From: JALOLV01 sp046295175
Lineage (GTDB): Bacteria > Bacteroidota > Bacteroidia > Cytophagales > Spirosomataceae
DNA length: 64,000 bases
NCBI GenBank assembly: GCA_046295175.1
Contig: JBKBNY010000001.1
Coordinates: forward strand, 1 to 64,000
Direction of reading: 5' to 3'
Of this stretch, positions 34,112 to 43,359 are shown in pieces. Each line of letters begins with the position of its first letter. Within the stretch, counting starts at the first letter, position 1. The notes beneath the pieces were generated by a model. It was not told the DNA's origin, made no database searches, and saw only the letters and a program-made list of their open reading frames with translations. A program made the position numbers and the translations under genes.

Positions 34112-35680
34112 ATGTGGCGTAGAACTTTACTCATATTGCTTTTAGTTGTTTGCTTCGGCAGCCTATTCGGACAGTCGAAAATCAAATGTGATTTAATCGA
34201 ACTCTCGCAAAGAGCTTTTGATAAAAGCCCCATTATTAAGAGGAGTTTTTACTCGATTCAGAGTGCAGAGGCTAATTTGCAGATTCAGCAAGGTGCTTTC
34301 AATATCAGTTCTTTTTCAGAATTGGCACTTCGCAATAATCGCAATAACCTTTTTGAAGCCGACCCCAGAAATCAGTTTATTGATAGAATCTTGAATACAA
34401 ATACTATCAACTACTCGGTTGGGCTACAAAAAAGGCTTCGCACAGGGCAATTGACTGCAGTCAGTTTAAATTACGGTCTCAACAAAAACAATTTTCCCTT
34501 TGATAGCTTCAACGAAAATGTGGGTGCTTATTTTGGGAATCACTCAAGTGCTATTAGCCTATCATTCACCCAACCATTATTTAGAGGTAAAGGGCGTAAT
34601 ATTGCTACCGCTTTTGAGAGAGTTTCACATCTTTATATAGAAAATTCAAAGAAATATAACGAATTCACCAACTCATACGAACTCCTACAGATTGGGCTTG
34701 CCTACTGGGATTACTACACAGCTTACAAGAGCTTAGAGATTTATAAACAAAACGAAGACCGAGTAAGAAATGTTTTGAGTATCACCAACGAATTGGTCAG
34801 AGCCGATAAAAAACCTGCAGGAGATGTTATTCAGGTTAATGCCGATTTAGCCAATCAAGAAAAACTAACTATTTTGGCCGAGCAGAGTTTGTATCAAGCA
34901 AGACTGAATTTAGGTAGGGTAATTGGCCTAAACAATGAAGAAAGTATTTTGATTGATGCTCCGCTTAACGATTTCCCTACGATTGAGCAATCGGCCTACA
35001 AAAATGATTTAGATAAAAATACCTTTATCAAAATTGCCAAAGAAAGAAGAGGTGATTTAAAAGCAGTAAGAAAACTGGCCGAGGCTTTGGATGTTCAATA
35101 CAAATTGGCCGAAAATAATGTAAAACCACAATTGGATTTAACAGGATTTGCCTCTTACGGTGGTGTGAGTATGGGTAATGGCTTTGGAGAAGTATTTTCG
35201 ACACTAACTAACTTCCAAGGGCGAAACACAGGTATTGGAGCAAGATTGACGTTCTCTTTTCCGATTAGTAATGATGTAGCCAAAGGAAACCTCGTGAAAA
35301 GCAATGTGGCTATCAACGACCAAAAGGTTTACAACGACAACCTTCTAAGAAATGTTGAACTTAACATCAGCAATTCTATCAATAATCTGAATAACAGTGT
35401 TTTAGCTTTGAAGAAATCGGAAGAAGCTCTAAACTATTACAAACAGGTTTTCAAAGATGAGCAGGTGAAGTTCCAAACCGGACTGACTACCATATTAAAC
35501 CTTATTTTATTTCAAGAACGTCTGACATCCGCCGAGTTGAGATACTTGCAGGCCTATCAGCAATTTGCTAATTCGCTCATCGTACTCAGACACGAAACAG
35601 GCACTTTGATAAGCCCCGAGAACAACGGATTCACGATAGACCGTCAGTCATTTTACAGTATTCCGAATACCGATAATTAA
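34112..35680 (+). CDS. TolC-family outer membrane efflux protein
   Basis: A 522-residue outer membrane channel. ATG at 34112 is chosen because it starts a signal peptide (MWRRTLLILLLVVCFGSLFG); the longer frame upstream is not protein-like. TolC character is seen in long helical coils (LIELSQRAFDKSPIIKRSFY, ANLQIQQGAF; NVELNISNSINNLNNSVLAL) and short beta barrel strands such as AISLSFTQPLFRG. The 408-bp gap before it has no gene. It forms the outer membrane exit for the HlyD/ABC exporter that follows. Confidence 0.85.
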   Translation: MWRRTLLILLLVVCFGSLFGQSKIKCDLIELSQRAFDKSPIIKRSFYSIQSAEANLQIQQGAFNISSFSELALRNNRNNLFEADPRNQFIDRILNTNTINYSVGLQKRLRTGQLTAVSLNYGLNKNNFPFDSFNENVGAYFGNHSSAISLSFTQPLFRGKGRNIATAFERVSHLYIENSKKYNEFTNSYELLQIGLAYWDYYTAYKSLEIYKQNEDRVRNVLSITNELVRADKKPAGDVIQVNADLANQEKLTILAEQSLYQARLNLGRVIGLNNEESILIDAPLNDFPTIEQSAYKNDLDKNTFIKIAKERRGDLKAVRKLAEALDVQYKLAENNVKPQLDLTGFASYGGVSMGNGFGEVFSTLTNFQGRNTGIGARLTFSFPISNDVAKGNLVKSNVAINDQKVYNDNLLRNVELNISNSINNLNNSVLALKKSEEALNYYKQVFKDEQVKFQTGLTTILNLILFQERLTSAELRYLQAYQQFANSLIVLRHETGTLISPENNGFTIDRQSFYSIPNTDN

Positions 35681-35697
35681 TAAAAAAATATACAATT

Positions 35698-36960
35698 ATG
35701 GCAGCAGGTTTTTTCAGAAAGTCGGCTTTAGAAAAACTTTCGACACCAGAGAAGTTAGACCAATTAATCAAAGTAACAGGTCCAAAAGCGTGGATAGCAC
35801 TCGTTACGATTTCTTTAGCATTAGGAACCGGAATAGCATGGTCTATTTTGGGTAGAGTTAAAACTAAACTCAACGCTGTTGGGGTTGTACTCGGCGGAGA
35901 GGTTCATGAGGTAGTTTCTACTTCACGCGGACAGTTAATCAAGCTACAAGTAGCCATCGGAGATAAAGTCAAAGAAGGTGACATCATTGCAACGATTCAA
36001 CAGCCCGAACTATACCAACAAATTGAAGACGCAAAAGCCGTATTAGCCGACCGCAAGTTTGAACTCGGAAGAATCACGTCTTACGGTAGTCAGGGCAATC
36101 AGCTCCAAGAAGAATTATTGAACCAAAGCCGTGTAAGTATTCAAGGCGAAATCGAGGCTGAGAAAAAAAGATTGGCATTTCTCAATAATCAGTTAGATGC
36201 TGAAAATAATCTACTCGAAAAAGGCCTAATTGTTCGAGCTCAAGTGGCCAATACAAAGCAGCAAATTGATGCCTCTAAAAATACGATTGAACGCCTCAAA
36301 GCACAGATGGTTGAAACATCGAGCCGTGAGCATAACATTGGGTTTGATTTAAAACAACGAATCACACTTCAGAATCAGCGAATTGCCGAATCGGAGCGAA
36401 ACCTGCAATTCTTGACCGAACGCTATGATACGCAGACAAACATCAGAAGCCCATATAATGGCGAGGTGGTTGAGGTATTGACCGATGCTGGTGTTGTTGT
36501 TAACCCTGGTAGCCCGCTATTTAAGTTGAAAAACTTGAAAAGTGAGAGACAAGCCAAGCTAAAAGGCGTGCTTTATATTCCATCACAAGATGGTAAAAAG
36601 ATTAAAAAAGATATGGAGGCATTTGTAGTACCCTCAACCGTTCAGCCACAAGAATTCGGATTCATCAAAGGAAGAGTTACGTATGTTTCAGACTTCCCGA
36701 TTACCCAACAAGGTATGATGAATTCTGTCAAAAACGACCAATTAGTAAAAGGGATTTTGTCTGGTGGGCCACTCTTTGAGGTTCATGTAGAATTTGAAGA
36801 AGATGCCAATTCGTACAGTGGATTCAAATGGACATCGGCAAAAGGACCCGACATCGCAATAAAAGAAGGAACCTCTTGCACTGGTCAGATTACGATTAAG
36901 CAAGAAACCCCTGTGGCAATCGTAGTGCCAGCTTTCAAAAAGTTTTTTGATTTGTACTAA
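35698..36960 (+). CDS. HlyD-family membrane fusion protein of the NHLM exporter
   Basis: A 420-residue periplasmic adaptor, 17 bp after tolC. One TM helix lies at about 30-52 (AWIALVTISLALGTGIAWSI), then a lipoyl half (GQLIKLQVAIGDKVKEGDII), a long coiled-coil hairpin (about 110-230) and the second lipoyl half (NIRSPYNGEVVEVLTDAGVV). The order and length match NHLM bacteriocin system secretion proteins. It bridges the ABC transporter and TolC channel. Confidence 0.87.
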   Translation: MAAGFFRKSALEKLSTPEKLDQLIKVTGPKAWIALVTISLALGTGIAWSILGRVKTKLNAVGVVLGGEVHEVVSTSRGQLIKLQVAIGDKVKEGDIIATIQQPELYQQIEDAKAVLADRKFELGRITSYGSQGNQLQEELLNQSRVSIQGEIEAEKKRLAFLNNQLDAENNLLEKGLIVRAQVANTKQQIDASKNTIERLKAQMVETSSREHNIGFDLKQRITLQNQRIAESERNLQFLTERYDTQTNIRSPYNGEVVEVLTDAGVVVNPGSPLFKLKNLKSERQAKLKGVLYIPSQDGKKIKKDMEAFVVPSTVQPQEFGFIKGRVTYVSDFPITQQGMMNSVKNDQLVKGILSGGPLFEVHVEFEEDANSYSGFKWTSAKGPDIAIKEGTSCTGQITIKQETPVAIVVPAFKKFFDLY

Positions 36961-37057
36961 CCAAAAAGATTCTGAACGCATTTCAAATCCGAATATTTGA
37001 ATAGTCAATGTTCGGCACCGCTAATGATGTTCTAAAACTACTATTCTTTGCATTAAA

Positions 37058-39256
37058 ATGGGAAATAATACAAAATTTGTAATTGATAAACAGGCAAGAC
37101 CGGTCAAAGTGCCTACTGTCTTGCAGATGGAAAGTGTGGAGTGTGGGGCTGCCGCTTTAAGTATTATTTTAGGACATTTCGGAAAATTCGTTCCATTAGA
37201 AAAACTAAGAATAGCCTGCGGGGTTTCGAGAGATGGCTTAAAGGCAACCAATATCATCAAAGCAGCAAAAGAGTTTGGATTGGAGGCAAAAGGTTACGCT
37301 AAGTCAATCGAAAAATTGATGCAAATCCAAACTCCTGCCATTATCTTCTGGAACTTCAACCACTTTTTGGTTTTAGAGGGTTTCACACAAAATAAGGTAT
37401 TCTTGAGCGACCCCGCACAGGGCAGATACCAAGTTACGCATCAAGAGTTTGATGAGTCTTACACTGGGGTTGTACTTACATTCAAACCAGGGCCAAATTT
37501 TGAAAAAGGCAATGAAAAAAGGGGTTTGATGGCCTCTTTGGCATCCAGAATCTCAAATTCAAAATTGAGCATTACCTATATCATTTTGGTAAGCCTCTTT
37601 TTAGTGATTCCGGGTTTAGTTATTCCGTCATTCATCAAGATATTCATCGATAAATACTTGGTAAATGGTTATTCAGGATTCGTAATGCCGCTACTGCTAG
37701 TCATGGGGGCAGTACTGATAATCAATTCGGCATTGGTTTACATACAGCAGTACTATTTGCTCAAGTTAGAAACCAAGCTGGCTCTGGCAACATCGAGTAA
37801 GTTTCTGTGGCATGTCTTTCATTTGCCAATCGCCTTTTTCACCCAGCGTTACAGCGGCGAAATTGGCAATAGAGTCTCACTCAATGATAAAGTTGCCAAG
37901 CTACTCAGTGGAAACCTCGCCAATGCAGCCTTAAACGTCATCGTAGTAATATTTTATGCGTTTCTGATGTTTTCGTACGATGTTCCGCTCACACTAATCG
38001 GGATATTTATGGCGGGTCTCAACGTAGCGGTGCTTCAATACGTATCGAGAGCCAGAAAAGACGGAAACCGCCGATTGAGCAATGAAAGCGGCAAACTACT
38101 CGGTACAACCACCTCGGGTATCAGTATGATAGAAACCCTCAAGGCATCGGGCAGAGAAAATGACTTCTTTACAAATTGGGTTGGATATTTAGCAAAAGTA
38201 ACTAATGCACAGCAAGAATTAGGTTGGCTCACCATTAGGCTCAATGCTATACCTCCGCTACTAACATCCCTCACAACAACGCTTATTTTAGGAATTGGTG
38301 CATTGAGAATAATGGACGGAGTCATGACGCTGGGAGCATTGGTCGCATTTACTTACTTGATGAATAATTTCATCTCGCCAGTAAATCAACTTATTTCGGT
38401 AGGGTCGCTACTGCACGAAACCGAAAGCGATATGGGGCGTATTGATGATGTAATGAACTACGAACTCGACGACCAGTTCCAAAACAAACCAAATACTGAG
38501 GTCAAAACTGAGCCAAAAGTTACGGTCAATAATAAGTTGATAGGCTACTTCGAGATGAAGAATGTAACTTTCGGGTACAACACAACCATGGCACCGTTGG
38601 TCGAAAACTTTAGTTTGAAGTTAAAACCCGGAAGCAGAGTGGCTTTGGTTGGTGGTTCGGGTAGTGGCAAATCTACCATTGCAAAAGTCGCTTCGGGGCT
38701 TTACCAACCTTGGTCAGGTGAGATACTTTTCGATGGCAAACCCAAAAGCGAGATTCCGAGACACATCATTACTGAGTCTTTGGCAGTAATAGACCAAGAG
38801 GTATTGGTTTTTAATGGTACAATCAAAGAAAACATTGCTTTCTGGGACTCAACTATATCCGATAAACACATTATTCAGTCGGCTCGTGATGCAGCAATAC
38901 ATGACATCATCGCCGCCCGAAAAGATGCTTACGATAGCGGAGTACTCGAAGGTGGCTCAAATTTCAGCGGCGGGCAACGCCAAAGATTAGAGATAGCGAG
39001 AGCATTGGCCACGAATCCGTCTATTTTGATTATGGATGAAGCCACCAGTGCATTAGACCCCACTGCTGAGAAAATTGTGATGGATAATATCAAAAAAAGA
39101 GGATGTACTTGCCTGATTGTCGCTCACCGACTCAGTACAATTATTGACTGCGACGAAATCATCGTGATGGAATACGGAAAAATCGTTGAGAGAGGAACAC
39201 ATCAAGAATTGATGAACAAAAATGGTGTATATGCCCACTTAATCGAAACAAAATAA
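37058..39256 (+). CDS. NHLM-type ABC exporter with C39 leader peptidase
   Basis: A 732-residue inner membrane protein. The N-terminal C39 peptidase (about 10-140) has the catalytic Cys in MESVECGAAALS (about 28), His in NFNHFLVLEG (about 102) and Asp in LSDPAQG (about 118). Six TM helices follow (about 165-455), then the ATPase with Walker A GGSGSGKST, signature FSGGQRQR, Walker B ILIMDEATSALD and an H-loop AHRLST. It should cut GG leaders such as those at 20725, 26124, 26466, 26735 and 28508 during export. Confidence 0.93.
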   Translation: MGNNTKFVIDKQARPVKVPTVLQMESVECGAAALSIILGHFGKFVPLEKLRIACGVSRDGLKATNIIKAAKEFGLEAKGYAKSIEKLMQIQTPAIIFWNFNHFLVLEGFTQNKVFLSDPAQGRYQVTHQEFDESYTGVVLTFKPGPNFEKGNEKRGLMASLASRISNSKLSITYIILVSLFLVIPGLVIPSFIKIFIDKYLVNGYSGFVMPLLLVMGAVLIINSALVYIQQYYLLKLETKLALATSSKFLWHVFHLPIAFFTQRYSGEIGNRVSLNDKVAKLLSGNLANAALNVIVVIFYAFLMFSYDVPLTLIGIFMAGLNVAVLQYVSRARKDGNRRLSNESGKLLGTTTSGISMIETLKASGRENDFFTNWVGYLAKVTNAQQELGWLTIRLNAIPPLLTSLTTTLILGIGALRIMDGVMTLGALVAFTYLMNNFISPVNQLISVGSLLHETESDMGRIDDVMNYELDDQFQNKPNTEVKTEPKVTVNNKLIGYFEMKNVTFGYNTTMAPLVENFSLKLKPGSRVALVGGSGSGKSTIAKVASGLYQPWSGEILFDGKPKSEIPRHIITESLAVIDQEVLVFNGTIKENIAFWDSTISDKHIIQSARDAAIHDIIAARKDAYDSGVLEGGSNFSGGQRQRLEIARALATNPSILIMDEATSALDPTAEKIVMDNIKKRGCTCLIVAHRLSTIIDCDEIIVMEYGKIVERGTHQELMNKNGVYAHLIETK

Positions 39257-39268
39257 AATTTTACAGTT

Positions 39269-42181
39269 ATGTCTTCAAAAGAAAAAATATATATCGGAGT
39301 CGAAAACCCTCTTATCTTAAATGATTCAGAAAAATTCTGGATGATTCTTTCTGGAGAAGTAAATGTTTTCTACACGAAAGTAGGAGAAGATGGCGAATAT
39401 TTGATGCCACTAAAACATCTTTATTCGGCCAAGAAAGGTGAGATATTGTTTAGTCTATTGCCCAAAAATTGCCCCGAAGACGCAAGGCTAGTTGTGGTTT
39501 CGAGCTATGCAACACTCATGGCAATTGAGAAATTCGCACTTCTCGATATGGACCACTTCTTTCTGAAAAGTATGATTGATAAGTGGATTCTGAAGACCTC
39601 ATCGGTATTTAATAACGCGAATAGTCCGAGAGTTTATACCGCCATAGATGAGTTTACAACTGTAAAATTAGAGAAAGATGCAATTGCGTTTCCGTCGAGT
39701 GGTATCAATTGGATTCACCTCTTGAAAGGAGACATTGATGTTTATTCTGAAAGTACACCCATCCCTTACAAAAAATACCCTTATTTTCTCGCACCGGTCT
39801 CAAATAAACTTTGGATAAAAGCGGCAAGCGACGATACCGAGATTGAAGTATTGAGTACTAGAGAAGTCTTGCTAAAAGATGATGTATATTTCATGCTTTC
39901 GCTAAGCAAGTTAGAGGCTTACTTTTTTGCTCAACTCAATAAAATCATAGAAGCACACAAATGTGAAGAAAGTAACCACTTTGCCGAAAAATTGGTAATT
40001 GAAGAAGAAAGCCTCAAAAATACTTTAGAAAAGATAAAATCTATTGTATCGGGCAACGGCGAAGCTCCAACTACTTTTGTCAATAATCAATCCAAAAAGC
40101 AGAGTGTTCTTTTTTCAACTTGCCAACTAATAGGCGACCAGCTCGGATTTAAACTCGAAGAACCAAAGCACATTGATTCTTACCAAAATAGTTTAACAAA
40201 TCAATTATACGTTATCGCCAAAAGTTCAAAACTAAGAATCCGCAGGGTTATCTTGAGAGATGTGTGGTGGAAAGAAGAAAACGGACACCTTTTGGCATTT
40301 ACAAAAAAAGAGAAGACTCCCGTTGCATTGATACAGAAAAACTCTCAGACATACGTCTTGAAAGACTTATCGACTGGCACCGAAACATTGGTAACTTACG
40401 AAGTCGCCGAAACATTAGAGCCAATGGCCTATATGTTTTTCTCGGGATTCGATGGAAAAATGACTTCAATAAAAAAAGTTATCCGTTTTGCCATCAAAGG
40501 AGTCGAAAAAGATGCAAAAGTTCTGATTTTAGCAGCATTTGCGGGTAGTCTGATTGGCTTATTAGTCCCTATTTTATCAGGAATGATGTACGATGACGTC
40601 ATCCCAACCGCCGATAGGTCATTGCATTTAGAGGTATTTGCCATTATGATAATCATAGGTTTGGTAACGGCTGGTTTACAATTGGTTCAAGGTGTACTCC
40701 AATTGCGATTAGAATCAAAATCCAGTATCAATTTACAAGCAGGCGTCATGGACCACATGCTTAGGCTCCCAGTTACATTCTACAAAAAGTATTCGGCTGG
40801 AGACCTCACAAACAGGGTTTTGAGTATCAATGCCATCCGTCAGATTGTATCAAGCACTTTAATGACAGCCGTTCTGAGCGGAGCCTTCTCATTCGTAAAC
40901 CTAATCTTATTATTCTATTACGATTCAAAATTGGCTTGGGTTGGTGTAGGTTTAGGGGTTATTGCCGCTGCCTTTATGATTTCAATGGGTTGGCTAAAAC
41001 TAAAATCCGATAGAGAAATCTCTAAATATCAGGGCGATATTCAAGGTTTTCTGTTTGAATTTCTTTCGGGTATTACCAAAATCAGAATCACGGGCGGCGA
41101 ACGTCGCGTATTCACACTTTGGGCCGATAAATTCTCAAAACTAAAAAGATTGGGTTTTATGTCGGGAAGTTACCAAAACTTTGTTGAAACATTCAACGCC
41201 TCTTACCCGCTACTTACCAGCATTTTCTTTTTCTCATTTCTCTATTACACAGTTTTAAACTCGGATGCCGCAACGAGTATGCTGACGGTAGGAGCATTCA
41301 TGGCATTCATCACGTCGTTCAATCAATTTCTAAGCGACAGCCTAAGATTGAGCATGGCCTTGATTACATCGCTCAATGTTGTTACGCTTTACGAACGTGT
41401 TAAGCCAATTTTAGAAGAAGAAACCGAATCGGCCGAGCAGAGCATCGACCCCGGTGAATTGGCAGGAGAAATTGAAATGAACTCGGTATCGTTTAGGTAT
41501 AATCCCGAACAACCACTTGTTTTGAACGACGTATCATTTAAAATCAAACCAGGTGAAATGGTTGCCTTTGTAGGGGCTTCGGGTTGTGGTAAATCTACCA
41601 TTATGCGATTACTGCTGGGTTTTGAAAAACCTGAAACAGGGTCAATTTACTACGATGGAGATTCATTTGATTCTATGAATAAAGAATTAGTCAGAAGACA
41701 AATTGGGGTTGTTTTACAAAACGGCTCGTTGATGTCTGGCAGTATCTATCAGAATATCGTGGGTAATTCTGAATTATCTCTCGATGATGCTTGGGAGGCA
41801 GCTCGCATGGCAGGTATGGAAGAGGACATCAAGCAGATGCCGATGGAGATGCACACCGTCGTGAGTGAAGGGGCAGGCACGTTCTCTGGTGGACAAAGAC
41901 AGCGACTGATGATTGCCCGTGCCATTGTGCATAAACCGAGACTTTTGTTTATGGATGAGGCAACAAGTGCCTTAGATAACCGCACTCAAAACATCGTCTC
42001 GCAGAGTTTGGATAAACTCCAAGCTACCCGAATTATCATCGCACACCGACTCAGTACAATCAAAAACGCTGACCGCATCTATGTAATGGATAAAGGCACA
42101 ATTGTAGAGTCTGGTACTTATGATGAATTGATGGAAAAAGATGCTCTATTTGCTCAACTTGCTAAACGACAAATTGCGTAA
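39269..42181 (+). CDS. NHLM-type ABC exporter, second subunit
   Basis: A 970-residue protein 12 bp after the peptidase subunit. The first about 400 residues form a cytosolic region with two cupin/CNB-like barrels (FWMILSGEVNVFYTKVGEDG; INWIHLLKGDIDVYSES) instead of a peptidase. TM helices follow (about 425-700), then an ATPase with GASGCGKST, FSGGQRQRLMIARAI, LLFMDEATSALD and AHRLST. It corresponds to the NHLP export permease/ATPase subunit that pairs with the peptidase subunit as a heterodimer. Confidence 0.9.
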   Translation: MSSKEKIYIGVENPLILNDSEKFWMILSGEVNVFYTKVGEDGEYLMPLKHLYSAKKGEILFSLLPKNCPEDARLVVVSSYATLMAIEKFALLDMDHFFLKSMIDKWILKTSSVFNNANSPRVYTAIDEFTTVKLEKDAIAFPSSGINWIHLLKGDIDVYSESTPIPYKKYPYFLAPVSNKLWIKAASDDTEIEVLSTREVLLKDDVYFMLSLSKLEAYFFAQLNKIIEAHKCEESNHFAEKLVIEEESLKNTLEKIKSIVSGNGEAPTTFVNNQSKKQSVLFSTCQLIGDQLGFKLEEPKHIDSYQNSLTNQLYVIAKSSKLRIRRVILRDVWWKEENGHLLAFTKKEKTPVALIQKNSQTYVLKDLSTGTETLVTYEVAETLEPMAYMFFSGFDGKMTSIKKVIRFAIKGVEKDAKVLILAAFAGSLIGLLVPILSGMMYDDVIPTADRSLHLEVFAIMIIIGLVTAGLQLVQGVLQLRLESKSSINLQAGVMDHMLRLPVTFYKKYSAGDLTNRVLSINAIRQIVSSTLMTAVLSGAFSFVNLILLFYYDSKLAWVGVGLGVIAAAFMISMGWLKLKSDREISKYQGDIQGFLFEFLSGITKIRITGGERRVFTLWADKFSKLKRLGFMSGSYQNFVETFNASYPLLTSIFFFSFLYYTVLNSDAATSMLTVGAFMAFITSFNQFLSDSLRLSMALITSLNVVTLYERVKPILEEETESAEQSIDPGELAGEIEMNSVSFRYNPEQPLVLNDVSFKIKPGEMVAFVGASGCGKSTIMRLLLGFEKPETGSIYYDGDSFDSMNKELVRRQIGVVLQNGSLMSGSIYQNIVGNSELSLDDAWEAARMAGMEEDIKQMPMEMHTVVSEGAGTFSGGQRQRLMIARAIVHKPRLLFMDEATSALDNRTQNIVSQSLDKLQATRIIIAHRLSTIKNADRIYVMDKGTIVESGTYDELMEKDALFAQLAKRQIA

Positions 42182-42184
42182 AAT

Positions 42185-43315
42185 ATGATAGACGTTAGCT
42201 CTACCCATGAAGTATTGGTCGAAAACGAATTCGATTTATCTGACGAATTGAAGCAGTATTTCAGTAACAAGTTTAGTTTGTCCGATAAAAAAGAATCCAT
42301 TTTAGTTGAGGAAGAATCATTTATCAAAGATTGGGAACGATACTTTGCGGATGCTAAAGCAAACGGAACGTTTAAAGTACTTAGGCAATGCTATCCTCAG
42401 CTAAACTTTCCGATAGAAAATGAAATTAACAAAACTCAAGATTACATCAACGCTGTCTTGAAAGGCAAAGTTGAAGGTTTAGAATCAAATCTTGGTCTTA
42501 ACAATCCTGCGGGAATTGAACTTGAAATCCATGATGGTTTTGCCGGACGTATCCCCGTTATCAAAGTGGCTGGTAGCCAAGACTTTACAAAAATCATACA
42601 ATGCTTCATTCATAAAAATAATCCCGTCAATGTTCCAAAATCAATGGGTGCGTTATTGGCTAATAGCCTAAATAATTGGGATAGAATACACACTTTGAGG
42701 AATAAATGGTTAGCAAATAACCCGTTAGGTGACTGGAATCAAGAGTTTTCGAGGAATGTTTTACCAAATCCGAGTTTGTTCAAAGATAAGGTAATTATCT
42801 TGAGTACAAAGTCATATAGTAATCTACCTGCTGAGAGTTTGGGATTACCAGAGGATGTTTGGCAGTCGTTTTCTTATTCTATTAGGCTTCACCATGAATG
42901 CTCGCACCTCTACACCCTAAAAAGATACGGCTGTGCCTCAAACAACCTACACGATGAACTCATAGCCGACTACGTTGGTATATGTAAGGCCATTGGGCAT
43001 TTTAACAAAGATTGGATGCTATCTTTTATGGGATTAGAAAACTACCCTCAATACCGAAAAGGAGCAAGACTCGAAAACTATTTGGGCGATACGAATTTGA
43101 CTATGAGTAATTTTGACCAGTTGATTCGAATAATCAAAAATGCAATTGAGAATATCGCAATATTTGATGCAGAAATAGGTAAAACAACCTCTGATAATGA
43201 CCTAAAAAATAGAATTGAGTCGCTTTGTGAAACGGATGTACTCAATATTGCTTCTCAAAATGGAGCATACCTGCTAATCGAAAAGTATAATCATAAAAAA
43301 ATCGTTAATGGTTGA
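42185..43315 (+). CDS. Predicted HExxH metallopeptidase-like protein of the NHLM locus
   Basis: A 376-residue soluble protein whose start is 4 bp after the ABC stop, hence in the same transcript. The C-terminal part has SIRLHHECSHLYTLKRYG: HECSH (237-241) fits HExxH, and HDELIADYVGI (Glu 258, 17 residues on) supplies a plausible third zinc ligand, as in gluzincins. The N-terminal 150 residues show no known domain. No signal peptide is present, so it acts in the cytosol. It could process precursors or serve as maturation enzyme; unproven. Confidence 0.7.
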   Translation: MIDVSSTHEVLVENEFDLSDELKQYFSNKFSLSDKKESILVEEESFIKDWERYFADAKANGTFKVLRQCYPQLNFPIENEINKTQDYINAVLKGKVEGLESNLGLNNPAGIELEIHDGFAGRIPVIKVAGSQDFTKIIQCFIHKNNPVNVPKSMGALLANSLNNWDRIHTLRNKWLANNPLGDWNQEFSRNVLPNPSLFKDKVIILSTKSYSNLPAESLGLPEDVWQSFSYSIRLHHECSHLYTLKRYGCASNNLHDELIADYVGICKAIGHFNKDWMLSFMGLENYPQYRKGARLENYLGDTNLTMSNFDQLIRIIKNAIENIAIFDAEIGKTTSDNDLKNRIESLCETDVLNIASQNGAYLLIEKYNHKKIVNG

Positions 43316-43342
43316 TTCTCTAAAACCAACCATTAACGATTT
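43298..43342. terminator. Bidirectional terminator between the export operon and recQ
   Basis: AAAATCGTTAATGGTTG (43298-43314) pairs with CAACCATTAACGATTT (43327-43342), a 16-bp stem, with A and T runs on either side. The left arm overlaps the stop codon of the metallopeptidase-like gene. Confidence 0.8.
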
Positions 43343-43359
43343 AAAAATAACTCCATTTA

